Positions 1-9,168 of a stretch of 64,000 bases of DNA are shown here, in pieces. The stretch covers positions 248,001 to 312,000 of the forward strand of contig NZ_NRQR01000020.1 of the NCBI RefSeq assembly GCF_002849595.1. The letters are read 5' to 3'. Both the position numbers and the translations under genes were made by a program. The notes beneath the pieces are model-generated. The model was given only the letters and a program-made list of their open reading frames with translations, was not told the origin of the DNA and ran no database searches. Numbering within the stretch: position 1 is the first letter of the stretch; every line of letters begins with the position of its first letter. This stretch comes from Luteimonas rhizosphaerae. GTDB taxonomy: Bacteria; Pseudomonadota; Gammaproteobacteria; Xanthomonadales; Xanthomonadaceae.

Positions 1-314
1 TGCCGTGGCAGCAGGCCAGCCTCGTCCGCTTCGTCGCGGATCAGGCCGAGCCGCTGCACGAGCTGCACCGGAAACACGAACCGCTGCAGGCTGCGCTGAC
101 AGGTCAACGGCAGCGCGGCATCGATCCGCAGTTCGGCGTACGGCACCTGCAGCGCATCACGGCCGAATTCCAGCGAGCAGACCACCTCGCCGTCGGCATC
201 GGCCAGCACGTCGCGCAGGCGCGTCATCGAGGACAAAGGCAGTCGGGCTTCAAGACGGCTTCTGGCCGTGACCATGCGCCAAGCGTCGACCAACTCGGGC
301 ATTTGGGCGGACAT
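1..314 (-). CDS. yceD: YceD/DUF177 family protein (partial, runs off left edge)
   Basis: Only the first 104 or so codons are in the window; the rest lies beyond base 1. The family normally sits directly upstream of rpmF and is implicated in 23S rRNA accumulation, so this protein probably acts in ribosome biogenesis. The visible product starts MSAQMPELVDAWRMV and contains the family segment LPLTCQRSLQRF followed by VQRLGLIRDEADEA. The start is the ATG at 314-312; no clear Shine-Dalgarno sequence precedes it. It is divergent from the small membrane gene and yceF, an arrangement like the yceD/yceF junction of other gammaproteobacteria. The missing C-terminal half and rpmF should lie just outside the window. 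Confidence 0.85.
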   Translation of the reverse strand, partial: MSAQMPELVDAWRMVTARSRLEARLPLSSMTRLRDVLADADGEVVCSLEFGRDALQVPYAELRIDAALPLTCQRSLQRFVFPVQLVQRLGLIRDEADEAGLLPR

Positions 315-449
315 AAGCCGCTGAATGTTAAAGACCGGAAAACCCGCTGTCAAACCCGGCGACACCGGATTCAGCTGCGATGGCGGCGCGGTTTGCCGGG
401 CATCGACCCCGGCGTCAGACTGGGCGCCTTCCCGGGGATCGGAACCGAC

Positions 450-812
450 GTGCCGCTGTCCTTGACCCTGCTGCTGACCGCACTCGCCGCCGCCGTCATT
501 GTGGTCGCGATGCGCCGCCGTGTGCAACGCCGCCGCGCCGCCTTCGCCGGCGTCCTCGACGCCGCGGACGCTCTGGAAGCGCGGTTGCGCGCGGTCCGGG
601 CCGAGATCGGCGCGGCAGTCGCTGCCGACGATGACCCGGTCCGGGCCGCGCTGCAGGAGATGCTGCGGCAACGTCTGTGGCTGCAGCAGCATGGCGCGTC
701 GGCGGATCTCGGCGCGCTGGAGGCGATGCGCCTGTCGATCGATGCCTCGCGCGCGCGGCTCGATGTCCAGCTGGCGCAGGTCGCCGAAGCGCGCGAGCTC
801 GAGACCCCGTGA
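450..812 (+). CDS. Small single-pass membrane protein of unknown function
   Basis: A 120-residue product beginning at GTG 450, chosen because a GGATCGGAA stretch lies just upstream and because the hydrophobic segment then sits at the N-terminus (residues about 3-20, LTLLLTALAAAVIVV). The rest is Ala/Arg/Glu-rich and predicted helical, probably a cytoplasmic coiled coil. Its stop codon overlaps the GTG start of yceF (GTGA), so the two genes are likely co-transcribed and translationally coupled. The frame is open further upstream to an ATG at 303, but that extension would cover the divergent promoter region with yceD. No known family is recognised. Confidence 0.6.
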   Translation: MPLSLTLLLTALAAAVIVVAMRRRVQRRRAAFAGVLDAADALEARLRAVRAEIGAAVAADDDPVRAALQEMLRQRLWLQQHGASADLGALEAMRLSIDASRARLDVQLAQVAEARELETP

Positions 813-1399
813 GCCATCCGCCTGCGCCGCGCCTCGTGCTCGGTTCCACATCGCCGTACCGGCGCGAGCTGCTGCAGCGCTTGCAGCTTCCCTTCGAATG
901 CGTGCGCCCCGACTTCGACGAAACCCCGCGGGCGGGCGAAGCCCCGTCGGCGCTGGCCGCGCGACTCGCCGCGGACAAGGCGCGCGAGGTGGCCAGCCGG
1001 GTTCCCGGCGCGTGGAGCATCGGCTCGGACCAGGTCGCCGAGCTCGAAGGGGAGCCGATCGGCAAGCCCGGCCACCGCGCGGCCGCGATCGCGCAGCTCT
1101 CGGCGATGTCGGGACGCACGGTCCGCTTCCACACCGCGGTCGCGCTGGCGCGAGACGACGGCGGGCTGCTGGAGACGATGGACTGCACCGAGGTGCGGTT
1201 CCGGGTGCTGGATGCCGGCACCATCGCCCGCTACGTCGATCTGGAGCAGCCGTTCGACTGCGCCGGCAGCTTCAAGTGCGAGGGTCTGGGCATCGCCCTG
1301 TTCGACGCGATCCGCAACGACGACCCGACGGCGCTCGTCGGACTGCCGCTGATCGCGACGGCGCGACTGCTGCGATCCGTCGGCTTCGCCTGCCCCTGA
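809..1399 (+). CDS. yceF: Maf-family nucleotide pyrophosphatase, YceF type (7-methyl-GTP pyrophosphatase)
   Basis: A 196-residue Maf/HAM1-fold protein that hydrolyses non-canonical nucleoside triphosphates. The N-terminal GSTSPYRRELL motif supplies the phosphate-binding Ser/Arg residues, IGSDQV carries the catalytic Asp, and CEGLGIALF and LVGLPL are the conserved C-terminal blocks. GSDQ rather than the GADT-type motif places it in the YceF branch, described as a 7-methyl-GTP pyrophosphatase, rather than the dTTP/UTP-acting YhdE branch. It starts at a GTG overlapping the stop of the preceding membrane gene. Its position next to yceD supports the assignment. The subgroup call rests on motif and context. 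Confidence 0.88.
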   Translation: MSHPPAPRLVLGSTSPYRRELLQRLQLPFECVRPDFDETPRAGEAPSALAARLAADKAREVASRVPGAWSIGSDQVAELEGEPIGKPGHRAAAIAQLSAMSGRTVRFHTAVALARDDGGLLETMDCTEVRFRVLDAGTIARYVDLEQPFDCAGSFKCEGLGIALFDAIRNDDPTALVGLPLIATARLLRSVGFACP

Positions 1400-1406
1400 C
1401 GCGCGC

Positions 1407-3245
1407 CTAGTCGAGCAGGACCGGCTGCTCGCTCCAGTCCTCGACACTGCCGTCGAGCCCGTACAGACGCAGGCCGAGCCAGCGACGCCCGGCCGGCAGG
1501 CCGGTCGCGTCGATCGTGGCGCGGAACCCGACCGCGGGATGCCGCGGATCGGTCGAGATCCGCCAGTATTCCGCGGTCCCGGGACTCGGCAGGCCGTATG
1601 CCGCCTCGGCCACGACCTCGCCATCGAGCAGCACGTCGACACTGCGCAGGCCGACGCCGTCCTTGAACGCCCAGCCGGCCACCTCGAAGGATCGGGACGC
1701 CGCCGCGCCGGCGACCGGCGTGTCGATCCAGGCCATCGCCGGCGTCACGCACGGCGTCGCCGCCGGTGCGCCCGGTGCAAGCGCGAACAGCAGGAAACGC
1801 TGGCGCCCGCGGTCGACATTGACGACGCGCGGCGGCGGCAGCGGCCCGACCATGTCGCACAAGGCGTGGTAGCGGGCCAGCAGATTGCGGTATTCGACGT
1901 CGGTCGCGCCGACGACCAGCAGCGCGGGCGCGTTGCCCCAGTCCGCCCGGCTGTCCGCTTCCAGTCCCCACAAACGCAGCTGCGGGGCGCGGCCGTGATG
2001 GCGGTTCAACGGATGATCGAGCACGCGGATGTCGGGATGGCCGAGCGCGAAGCCGAGTTCGGCGCCGATCTTGAAGTTGTCGGCGACCAGCACCGTCTCG
2101 GCCGGCAGGTCCGCGAGTTCGGTCTCGACCGCCGCGGTCAGCTCGTCCCAGCCGGCGAAGTTCGAGGGGTACCACTTCAACGTGGCGGCCTGCGCGCGCA
2201 CCTGCGGCGACGACACCGCCGAGTAGTATCCGATGACGCCGATGAAGCCGACCGCCAGCACCGTCCACGTCGCGACCTGCAGGCCGCGCGACCAGCGCGC
2301 GAGCACGAAACCGACCAGCGGCAGCAGCGCGATGTAGCCCGGCAGCGGCCAGTGGAAGCTGACGCGCTCGGTATCGGCGACGAAGCCCAGCACGAAGAAA
2401 CCGCCGACGACGAGTCCACCGCAGATCGCCAGGAACCGCGCCGCGTCGTTGGCACCGCGGTGCATCTGCCGCGCGGCCAGCAGCAGGGCCGCGAACAGCA
2501 GCGGCGTCACCATCAGCGCCTGGATCACCAGGAACTGCCAGCCGTCCATGTGCAGCGCCCAGGGATGTCGGTCGACCATCTGGAAGCGCAGGCCGGCCTC
2601 GGCGTTGTCGATGTTCCAGACCAGCAGCGGAATCCAGGCCGCGGCGCCGAACGCGATCGCGATCCACACGCGCGGATCGCGCAACACCACGCGCCCGCGC
2701 GGCAGCCACAGCAGCGCGACGATGCCCACGCCGATGACCGCGATGAAGCGGTAATGACTCAGCGCCCCCAGCGCGAGTCCGAGCGCGAGCAGCAGCGAGG
2801 CGCCGTGCGTGACCTCGCGCAGCAGCCGCACGCCGGCGTCCAGGCACAGCAACGTGGCCAGCGCGAGCATCGCGTCCGGCAGGGCCATCACGCCCAGCGA
2901 GCCGAGCAGCGGCAGCAACAGGGCGGCGCAGCCGGAAATCCACCCTGCATCGGTATCGAATTCGCGCGCCGTCAGCCGGACCACCAGCCACGGCACCAGC
3001 GCCGAGATCGCCAGGAACGGCAGGCGCACCGCCAGCACGCTGTCGCCGAACAGCTCGGTGCCGAGCCGGATCAGCCATGCCGTCAAGCCGGGAAGATCGG
3101 AGTAGGCCCACGCGAGATGCTGGCCCTCGAGCCAGTAGAACGCCTCGTCGACGAACAACGGAAGACGCGCGGCGATCGCCAGTTTGACGGCGACGATCGC
3201 GATCCACAGGACGATGAAAACCGTCCGCACTTCCATCCGCCGCAT
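1407..3245 (-). CDS. GT-C fold membrane glycosyltransferase (GT39/ArnT-like)
   Basis: A 612-residue multi-spanning protein with about ten hydrophobic helices in the first 370 residues and a soluble C-terminal domain of about 230 residues. The first periplasmic loop contains LFVDEAFYWLEG, whose Asp-Glu pair matches the acidic metal/catalytic site of lipid-phosphate-sugar-dependent transferases such as ArnT and protein mannosyltransferases. It probably transfers a sugar from an undecaprenyl-phosphate donor onto an envelope acceptor; neither is deducible here. The ATG at 3245 is preceded by GAGG at good spacing. It is convergent with yceF and divergent from the moxR operon. The C-terminal domain is unlike ArnT and might bind carbohydrate. 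Confidence 0.7.
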   Translation of the reverse strand: MRRMEVRTVFIVLWIAIVAVKLAIAARLPLFVDEAFYWLEGQHLAWAYSDLPGLTAWLIRLGTELFGDSVLAVRLPFLAISALVPWLVVRLTAREFDTDAGWISGCAALLLPLLGSLGVMALPDAMLALATLLCLDAGVRLLREVTHGASLLLALGLALGALSHYRFIAVIGVGIVALLWLPRGRVVLRDPRVWIAIAFGAAAWIPLLVWNIDNAEAGLRFQMVDRHPWALHMDGWQFLVIQALMVTPLLFAALLLAARQMHRGANDAARFLAICGGLVVGGFFVLGFVADTERVSFHWPLPGYIALLPLVGFVLARWSRGLQVATWTVLAVGFIGVIGYYSAVSSPQVRAQAATLKWYPSNFAGWDELTAAVETELADLPAETVLVADNFKIGAELGFALGHPDIRVLDHPLNRHHGRAPQLRLWGLEADSRADWGNAPALLVVGATDVEYRNLLARYHALCDMVGPLPPPRVVNVDRGRQRFLLFALAPGAPAATPCVTPAMAWIDTPVAGAAASRSFEVAGWAFKDGVGLRSVDVLLDGEVVAEAAYGLPSPGTAEYWRISTDPRHPAVGFRATIDATGLPAGRRWLGLRLYGLDGSVEDWSEQPVLLD

Positions 3246-3292
3246 TGAACTCGACCTCGGTACACTCGGGAAATCGCCGCAGGAGCCATCGC

Positions 3293-4246
3293 ATGCCCGA
3301 CCCGTCCACGACCCACGTCATGCTAACCGACCGGCAACGCGAGGCGCTGGCGCAGGCGCAGCAGCAGGTCAACAGTCTGGTGCTGGGCAAGCATGACGCC
3401 GTGACGATGAGCTTCGTCGCCCTGCTCGCCGACGGCCACATCCTGATCGAGGACCTGCCGGGCCTGGGCAAGACCACGCTGGCGCATGCGATCGCCGCGA
3501 CCGTCGGCCTCGACTTCCAGCGGGTGCAGTTCACCTCGGACCTGTTGCCGTCGGATGTCGTCGGCGTGTCGATCTACGACGGCACCGCGCGACGGTTCGA
3601 ATTCCACGGCGGCCCGGTCTTCACCAACGTGCTGCTCGCCGACGAGATCAATCGCGCGCCGCCGCGGACCCAGAGCGCGTTGCTCGAAGCGATGGCGGAA
3701 CACCAGGTCACCGTCGACGGCGTCACCCACGCGCTGCCGGATCCGTTCTTCGTCATCGCGACCCAGAATCCGGTGGACCTGTCGGGCACCTATCCGTTGC
3801 CCGACTCGCAGCTCGACCGGTTCCTGCTGCGGCTCAACCTGGGATATCCCGATCGCGATGCCGAACGCGCGCTGCTGTCGGGCACCGATCGGCGCACCCT
3901 GATCGCCGGGGTCATGCCGCAGCTGGGCAGTGACGACATCGCGCAGCTGCGCGCGGCCGTCAACGCGATCCATGCGAGCCCGGCGCTGATCGACTACGTG
4001 CAGGCGCTGCTCGCCCGCAGCCGCCAGCATCCGGGCGTCCGTGTCGGCCTGTCGCCGCGCGCCGGCCTCGCCCTGCTGCGCGCCGCCCGTGCACTGGCAT
4101 TGCTGGAAGGACGCAGCCACGCCCTGCCCGACGACGTGCAGCGCCTGTTCCCGGCGATCGCCGCGCATCGCCTCGTCGCCGATGCCGACGCGACGACCGG
4201 CGACACGCTGGCCGACGCGATCCTGCAGGCGGTGGCGGTCGACTAG
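3293..4246 (+). CDS. MoxR-family AAA+ ATPase
   Basis: A 317-residue AAA+ protein of the MoxR group, chaperone-like ATPases thought to remodel or activate partners encoded with them, typically DUF58/VWA proteins. Walker A is GLGKTTLAHAIA near residue 50; Walker B is LLADEINRAPPRTQ, the diagnostic MoxR sequence; sensor 1 lies in FFVIATQNPV. The ATG at 3293 follows CAGGAG by about 8 bases; an upstream in-frame start at 3245 lacks this and would overlap the divergent glycosyltransferase start. First gene of an operon with the DUF58, transglutaminase and Slp genes. Confidence 0.9.
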   Translation: MPDPSTTHVMLTDRQREALAQAQQQVNSLVLGKHDAVTMSFVALLADGHILIEDLPGLGKTTLAHAIAATVGLDFQRVQFTSDLLPSDVVGVSIYDGTARRFEFHGGPVFTNVLLADEINRAPPRTQSALLEAMAEHQVTVDGVTHALPDPFFVIATQNPVDLSGTYPLPDSQLDRFLLRLNLGYPDRDAERALLSGTDRRTLIAGVMPQLGSDDIAQLRAAVNAIHASPALIDYVQALLARSRQHPGVRVGLSPRAGLALLRAARALALLEGRSHALPDDVQRLFPAIAAHRLVADADATTGDTLADAILQAVAVD

Positions 4247-4256
4247 GCGGCGCGCG

Positions 4257-5213
4257 ATGTCCGCGATGTCGCAGGTCCGTCGCCGCGTCGAAGGCTGGGC
4301 GCGTCCACGCCGGCCGGAAGCGCTGCCGGTCCGCTTCGACCGCCGCAGGATCTACATCCTGCCGACCGCCTTCGGCTGGTTCGGTATCGCCTTGCTGGCG
4401 ACGATGGCGATCGGCGCGCTGAACTACAACAACAATCCGGCGTTGCTGCTGTGCCTCCTGCTGGCCGGCGCCGGCCTGGCCAGTCTGCTGTGGACGCAGC
4501 TGCAGCTGAGCGCACTCGAGATCCGCGCCGTCCACGCCGAACCGGTCGCCGCCGGCACGCCGTTGCAACTGCGCCTGCACGTCGCGGCGCCGCCGGGCCG
4601 GGAGCGTCGCGGCCTGCTGGTCGAGGTGGCCGACGCCCGCGCCGTGCTGTCGCTCGACGCCGGCGCCGGTGAAGCGGTGCTGGCGTTGCCGACGCACCGT
4701 CGTGGCTGGCTGCAAGCCGGGCGGCTGCGCATCTCGACCACACGCCCACTCGGCGCCGCGCGTGCATGGTCGTGGGTCTGGCCGGAGACACCGCTGCTGG
4801 TCTACCCGACGCCGGAGACGCAGGGGCCGGGCCTGCCGCTCGGCCTCGGCGAGACCGCCCAGGCGCGTCTGCATGCGGCGGGCGACGATCTGCATCACCT
4901 GCGCGACTGGCGCCAGGGCGACGCACGTCGCGCGATTGCCTGGAAGCCTTCCGCACGGCGCGACGCGTTGATCGTGCGCGAGTTCGAGCGCCCCCAGGGC
5001 GCCGATGTCGTGCTGGCCTGGGACGAGGTCTGCCTGACCGGGTACGAGGACCGCATCCGTCGCCTCGCCCGCTGGATCGACGAGGCCGAACGCGACGGCC
5101 TGCGCTATCGCCTGGTGCTGCCCGGACAGCCCGCGCTCGGCCCTGGTCGCGGCGCCCCACACCGCCACGCCTGCCTGCGCGCGCTGGCCCTGCTGCCCGA
5201 GGCCGGCGCATGA
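4257..5213 (+). CDS. DUF58 domain-containing protein
   Basis: A 318-residue protein with two hydrophobic helices near residues 25-75 (FGIALLATMAIGAL; ALLLCLLLAGAGLAS), then a beta-rich region and the DUF58 core with LRDWRQGDARRAIAW. DUF58 proteins carry a von Willebrand A-like fold and are nearly always encoded beside MoxR ATPases and TgpA-type transglutaminases, as here; the role of the trio is poorly defined but tied to the envelope. The start at 4257 is 10 bases after the moxR stop, with a second in-frame ATG at 4266. Its stop overlaps the next start (ATGA), indicating coupling. Confidence 0.88.
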   Translation: MSAMSQVRRRVEGWARPRRPEALPVRFDRRRIYILPTAFGWFGIALLATMAIGALNYNNNPALLLCLLLAGAGLASLLWTQLQLSALEIRAVHAEPVAAGTPLQLRLHVAAPPGRERRGLLVEVADARAVLSLDAGAGEAVLALPTHRRGWLQAGRLRISTTRPLGAARAWSWVWPETPLLVYPTPETQGPGLPLGLGETAQARLHAAGDDLHHLRDWRQGDARRAIAWKPSARRDALIVREFERPQGADVVLAWDEVCLTGYEDRIRRLARWIDEAERDGLRYRLVLPGQPALGPGRGAPHRHACLRALALLPEAGA

Positions 5214-7183
5214 GCCGCGCCTTGCGTCGCACCTCGTTACTGCTCGACGACGGCGGCCGCCGCTGGGCGCTGCTGGCCGGCGGCGCCTGTCTGCTGCCGC
5301 TGCTGCTGCAATTGCCGCCGACCGCGGCGCTCGCCATCGGACTGATCGCCGCCTTCGTATCTGCGGTCGCATTCCGGCGCACGGTGCCGGCCTGGCTGCG
5401 CGCGCTGCTCGCGTTGACGCTGCTGGGCCTGGTGTTCTTCCAGGGCGGGTTCGCGTTCGGGCGCGACACCGGCTGCGCCCTGCTCGCGGCCATGCTGGCG
5501 ATCAAGCCGTCGGAGCTGCGGACCCTGCGCGACGCGCGCAGCCTGCTCGGCTTCGCCCTGTTCGCCCCGTTCGCGACCTTTCTGCTCGACCAGGGCCCGC
5601 TGTCGCTGGGTCTCGGTCTGCTGGGCGCCCTGCTGGCGCTGGCGGCGATGTCGCGGCTGGCCGAGCAGGAAGCCGGGCTGCCGCCGGCGCGCGGCGACAC
5701 GGCGCGGCGGCTGTGGGACATCGGCCGGCTGACCGCGATCGGCCTGCCGCTGACCCTCGCCGCGTTCTGGCTGTTCCCGCGCATCGGCACGCCGTTGTGG
5801 GGCGTGCCCGAACTGTCCGCGTCGCGGCCCGGGCTGTCGGAAGAGATGTCGCCCGGCCAGTGGCTCGACCTGATGGCCGACGACACGCCGGCCTTGCGCG
5901 CGACCTTCCGCGGCCCGGAGCCCGACCCCCGCGAGATGTACTGGCGCGGCCCGACGCTGACCGATTACGACGGCCGCAGCTGGACCGCGTCCGACTGGCT
6001 GCGCTACCTCCCGCCCGCCGAGATCACCCACGGCGCGCCGACCTGGGACTACGAGATCGCGCTCGAGCCGACCGAGCGCAACCTGCTGGTCGCACTGGAA
6101 ATGCCGACCTCGCTGCCCGACGGCATGCGCGCGTCGCACGAGCACACCCTGACCTCGCCGCGGCGGCTCGACCGGGTCACCCGCTGGCAGCTGCAATCCG
6201 CACCCCCCACACGCTTCGAGGCGGATCTGCCGCAATCGTTCCGCGCCCAGGCCTTGCGACTGCCAGAGGGTTTCAATCCGCGCACCCGCGCGCTCGCGCT
6301 GTCCTGGCGCGCCGAGACCGACGACGACGCGGCGCTCGTCGATCGCGCGCTCGGCTGGATCCGCGAGGAATTCGCCTACACGCTGGACACGCCGCTGCCG
6401 GGCCGCAACGCCGTCGACGAATTCCTGTTCGACTACCAGGCCGGCTTCTGCGAGCACTTCAGTTCCGCCTTCGTCGTCCTGATGCGCGAGGCCGGGATCC
6501 CGGCGCGCGTGGTGACCGGCTACGTCGGGGGCTACCGCAACAGCTACGGCAACTACTGGGTCGTGCGCCGCATGGACGCGCACGCCTGGGCCGAAGTCTG
6601 GCTCGCGGGGCGCGGCTGGGTGCGCATCGACCCAACCGCCGCCGTCGCCCCGGAGCGCATCTACGACACCATCGACGATCGCCTCGGCGCCGGCGGCGCG
6701 GCAGGCAGCGCGCTGTCGCCGATCCTTGATCTCGGCGACTGGGCGCGTCGCGGCTGGAACGATCTGGTCCTGGGTTTCGACGCCAATCGCCAGCAGTTGC
6801 TGCTGCAGCGGGTCGGCGTCGAGCGCCTGGACGCGCCGATGCTGATCGCCCTGTTCTCCGCCTGCGCGGCGCTGGCGCTGGGCTGGATGCTGTGGCTGGT
6901 AGCGCGCGGCGAACGCGAGCGCGATCCGCTGCTGCGCGCCTGGCATGCGCTCACCCGCCGCTACGCGCGCGAAGGCCTCGCACGCCGCCGGGACGAGACC
7001 GCCTCGGACTGGCTGGCGCGTGTCGTGACTGCGCGCCCGGGCCGCACGGCAGCGCTCGAACATCTCACCCGGCGTTTCATCGCCGCGCGCTACGCTGCCG
7101 GCGCCGGCGCTGCCCCGATCGATCCGCGCCTGCTGCGCGACCTGCGCGCGCATCGCCCCGCCCCGCTGGAGACCGCCCGATGA
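5210..7183 (+). CDS. tgpA: TgpA-like transmembrane transglutaminase-domain protein
   Basis: A 657-residue inner-membrane protein. The first 200 residues form about six membrane helices; a large periplasmic segment (about 220-560) holds a transglutaminase-like papain-fold domain; one more helix lies near residue 550 (ALFSACAALALGWML) with a cytoplasmic tail. The catalytic triad is readable: Cys414 in AGFCEHFSS, His458 in DAHAWAEVW and Asp474 in RIDPTAAV. TgpA of Pseudomonas aeruginosa is essential there and is thought to act on the envelope. Overlapping ATGA junctions on both sides place it inside the moxR-DUF58-tgpA-slp operon. The substrate cannot be inferred. Confidence 0.9.
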   Translation: MSRALRRTSLLLDDGGRRWALLAGGACLLPLLLQLPPTAALAIGLIAAFVSAVAFRRTVPAWLRALLALTLLGLVFFQGGFAFGRDTGCALLAAMLAIKPSELRTLRDARSLLGFALFAPFATFLLDQGPLSLGLGLLGALLALAAMSRLAEQEAGLPPARGDTARRLWDIGRLTAIGLPLTLAAFWLFPRIGTPLWGVPELSASRPGLSEEMSPGQWLDLMADDTPALRATFRGPEPDPREMYWRGPTLTDYDGRSWTASDWLRYLPPAEITHGAPTWDYEIALEPTERNLLVALEMPTSLPDGMRASHEHTLTSPRRLDRVTRWQLQSAPPTRFEADLPQSFRAQALRLPEGFNPRTRALALSWRAETDDDAALVDRALGWIREEFAYTLDTPLPGRNAVDEFLFDYQAGFCEHFSSAFVVLMREAGIPARVVTGYVGGYRNSYGNYWVVRRMDAHAWAEVWLAGRGWVRIDPTAAVAPERIYDTIDDRLGAGGAAGSALSPILDLGDWARRGWNDLVLGFDANRQQLLLQRVGVERLDAPMLIALFSACAALALGWMLWLVARGERERDPLLRAWHALTRRYAREGLARRRDETASDWLARVVTARPGRTAALEHLTRRFIAARYAAGAGAAPIDPRLLRDLRAHRPAPLETAR

Positions 7184-7668
7184 CGATCCGCCCCTTGCTT
7201 CTCGCCAGCAGCCTGGTCCTCGCGCTCGGCGCCTGCGCGTCGCAGCCGACACCGCTGCAAGGCGCGTTTCCCGCGCTCACCCCGCACGACGCCCAGCGCG
7301 CCGACAGCACCGGTGCACTGGTGCGCTGGGGCGGGCGCATCGTCCAGGTCGAGCCGAAGCCCGACGCGACCTGTTTCGAGATGATCGCGACCCGGCTCAC
7401 CGCCACCGGCCGGCCGTACTGGGCCAGCGACGACACCAATGGCCGCTTCATTGCCTGCCGCACCGGCTTCTACGATCCGGCCGTGTTCGAGAAGAACCGC
7501 GAGGTGACCTTCACCGGCCGGATCGCCGGCTACGACAGCCGCCGCATCGGCGGCTACGACTACCGCTTCCCGCGCGTCGAGGCCGATGTCGTCTATCTGT
7601 GGCCGGTGCGCGAACAGGTCGATGTCATCACCCGCCCGGCGCCCTGGCCGTGGTGGGGCTACTGGTGA
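7180..7668 (+). CDS. Slp-family outer-membrane lipoprotein
   Basis: A 162-residue lipoprotein. The N-terminus is a lipoprotein signal with lipobox LGAC, so the mature protein would start at Cys19. The body matches the Slp/YeaY family, known as starvation- or RpoE-inducible outer-membrane lipoproteins of unclear function; VRWGGRIVQVEP and VTFTGRIAGY are typical beta-strand segments. It ends in an unusual aromatic tail, APWPWWGYW. The ATG overlaps the tgpA stop, so it is the last gene of the operon. Presence of a lipoprotein in a moxR/tgpA operon supports an envelope role for the group, but this link is inference. Confidence 0.85.
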   Translation: MTIRPLLLASSLVLALGACASQPTPLQGAFPALTPHDAQRADSTGALVRWGGRIVQVEPKPDATCFEMIATRLTATGRPYWASDDTNGRFIACRTGFYDPAVFEKNREVTFTGRIAGYDSRRIGGYDYRFPRVEADVVYLWPVREQVDVITRPAPWPWWGYW

Positions 7669-7758
7669 GCCCGGCCAGCCATCCCGGAGACGCGATGCAG
7701 GAGCGCGCCTGCGCGCGACAGGCATCCTGACCGAGCTGCCGCGCCTGCGGCTAGCGAC

Positions 7759-8115
7759 TCAACCCGCAGGCGTCCCGAACCGTCCCAGCGGCGCGCCGGC
7801 CAGCAGATGCAGGTGCATCTGGAACACGGTCTGTCCGCCGTGCTCGTTGCAGTTCATGACGATCCGGTAACCGTCCTCGGCGAATCCCTGCGCCCGCGCA
7901 TACCGCGCCGCCGCGACCGCCAGCCTGCCGACGACGTCCGGCGCATCTTCGGGCAGCGCATCGAGCGTCCGCACGGTCTGCTTCGGGACGAACAGCACGT
8001 GCACCGGCGCCTGCGGCGCGATGTCGCGGAACGCGATCAGGTGCTCGTCCTCGTAGACGATGTCGGCCGGAATCTCGCGGCGGATGATCTTGTGGAACAA
8101 GGTGTCGTCGGACAT
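7759..8115 (-). CDS. hinT: HIT-family nucleotide-binding protein (HinT-like)
   Basis: A 118-residue histidine-triad protein similar to HinT, a purine-nucleoside phosphoramidase. It starts MSDDTLFHKIIRREIPADIV, typical of the family; the triad reads QMHLHLLAG, so the first His of HxHxHxx is Gln while the nucleophilic middle His and the last His remain. Length equals that of other HinT proteins. It is convergent with the Slp gene. Just 53 bases separate it from recR on the same strand, so co-transcription is possible. The Gln replacement may alter but need not abolish activity. Confidence 0.9.
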   Translation of the reverse strand: MSDDTLFHKIIRREIPADIVYEDEHLIAFRDIAPQAPVHVLFVPKQTVRTLDALPEDAPDVVGRLAVAAARYARAQGFAEDGYRIVMNCNEHGGQTVFQMHLHLLAGAPLGRFGTPAG

Positions 8116-8168
8116 CGTATGACTCCTGTCGATAACGGAGGCCTGCGCCCGTACAGGCGCAGTCCGGC

Positions 8169-8771
8169 TCAGAGCGGGATGTCGCTGCGCGTGCCGAACG
8201 CGTGCGACAGCGTGCCGCGATCGACGTATTCCAGTTCGCCGCCCAGCGGCAGGCCGTGCGCGGGACGACTGGGCCGCACGCCGTGCTGGCGCGCGATCTG
8301 CGCGAGGTAATGCGCCGTGGCCTCGCCTTCCACCGTGGGGTTCGTGGCGATGATCAGTTCCTGCACCTCACCCTCGGCCAGCCGCGTGGCCAGCAGGTCG
8401 AGCCCGAGCTCGCGCGGCCCGATGCCGTCGAGCGGACTCAACCGCCCCTGCAGCACGAAATAAAGGCCGCGGTAACCCGTCGCCTGTTCGATCGCCAGCC
8501 GGTCGGCGGGCGATTCCACCGCGCACAGCGCCTGCACGTCGCGCGAGGCGTTGCGGCAGGTCGGGCAGACCGGCGTTTCGCTGAAATCGCGGCAACGCGC
8601 GCAATGCCCGATCTTCTCGATCGATTCGGCGAGCACGTCGGCCAGCCGCTTGCCGCCGTCGCGCTCGCGCTCCAGCACGTGGTAGGCCATGCGCTGCGCG
8701 GTCTTCTGGCCGACGCCCGGGAGCACGCGGAACGCATCGACCAGCTGGTCGAGCAGCGGCACGGCGCTCAT
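8169..8771 (-). CDS. recR: Recombination protein RecR
   Basis: A 200-residue RecR, the clamp-like partner of RecO and RecF that helps load RecA at gaps. Visible are the N-terminal helix-hairpin-helix ([18 protein letters not shown]), the C4 zinc finger (CARCRDF then CPTC) near residues 57-72, and the Toprim domain from about residue 80 to 175, ending in the conserved [12 protein letters not shown]. It lies downstream of ybaB and dnaX on the same strand, the standard dnaX-ybaB-recR order. recO is also present in this window at 42 kb. Confidence 0.95.
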   Translation of the reverse strand: MSAVPLLDQLVDAFRVLPGVGQKTAQRMAYHVLERERDGGKRLADVLAESIEKIGHCARCRDFSETPVCPTCRNASRDVQALCAVESPADRLAIEQATGYRGLYFVLQGRLSPLDGIGPRELGLDLLATRLAEGEVQELIIATNPTVEGEATAHYLAQIARQHGVRPSRPAHGLPLGGELEYVDRGTLSHAFGTRSDIPL

Positions 8772-8847
8772 CGGCGCGCCTCGCCGGCACGCCGGCGCGC
8801 GAGGATGCGCATCTGCATCGAGCGTGTCGGGGACAAGCGCGCGTCCG

Positions 8848-9168
8848 TCAGAACGGCAGCTTCATGCCGGGCGGAATCGGCATGCCCGCGGTCGCACCGG
8901 CCATCCGCGACTTCGATTCCTCGTCGATCTTGTTCGACGCATCGTTGAACGCGGCGGCGACGAGATCCTCGGCCATTTCCGGATCGGTCAGCACGCTCGG
9001 ATCGATGCGCACCTTGCGGCATTCCTTGTTGCCGGTCAGCGTGACGCTGACCATGCCGCCGCCGGCGCTGCCGGTGACTTCCAGGCTGGCGAGCTCCTGC
9101 TGCACGCGCTGCATGTTTTCCTGCATCTTCTGCGCCTGCTGCATCAACTGGGCGATGTTTCCACGCAT
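8848..9168 (-). CDS. ybaB: YbaB/EbfC family nucleoid-associated protein
   Basis: A 106-residue homodimeric DNA-binding protein of the YbaB/EbfC family. The start [19 protein letters not shown] is the typical coiled N-terminal helix, and the strand KVRIDPSV and the tail [10 protein letters not shown] are conserved. The ATG overlaps the stop of dnaX (TGATG), so translation is coupled. Together with recR it forms the usual dnaX operon. Confidence 0.95.
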   Translation of the reverse strand: MRGNIAQLMQQAQKMQENMQRVQQELASLEVTGSAGGGMVSVTLTGNKECRKVRIDPSVLTDPEMAEDLVAAAFNDASNKIDEESKSRMAGATAGMPIPPGMKLPF

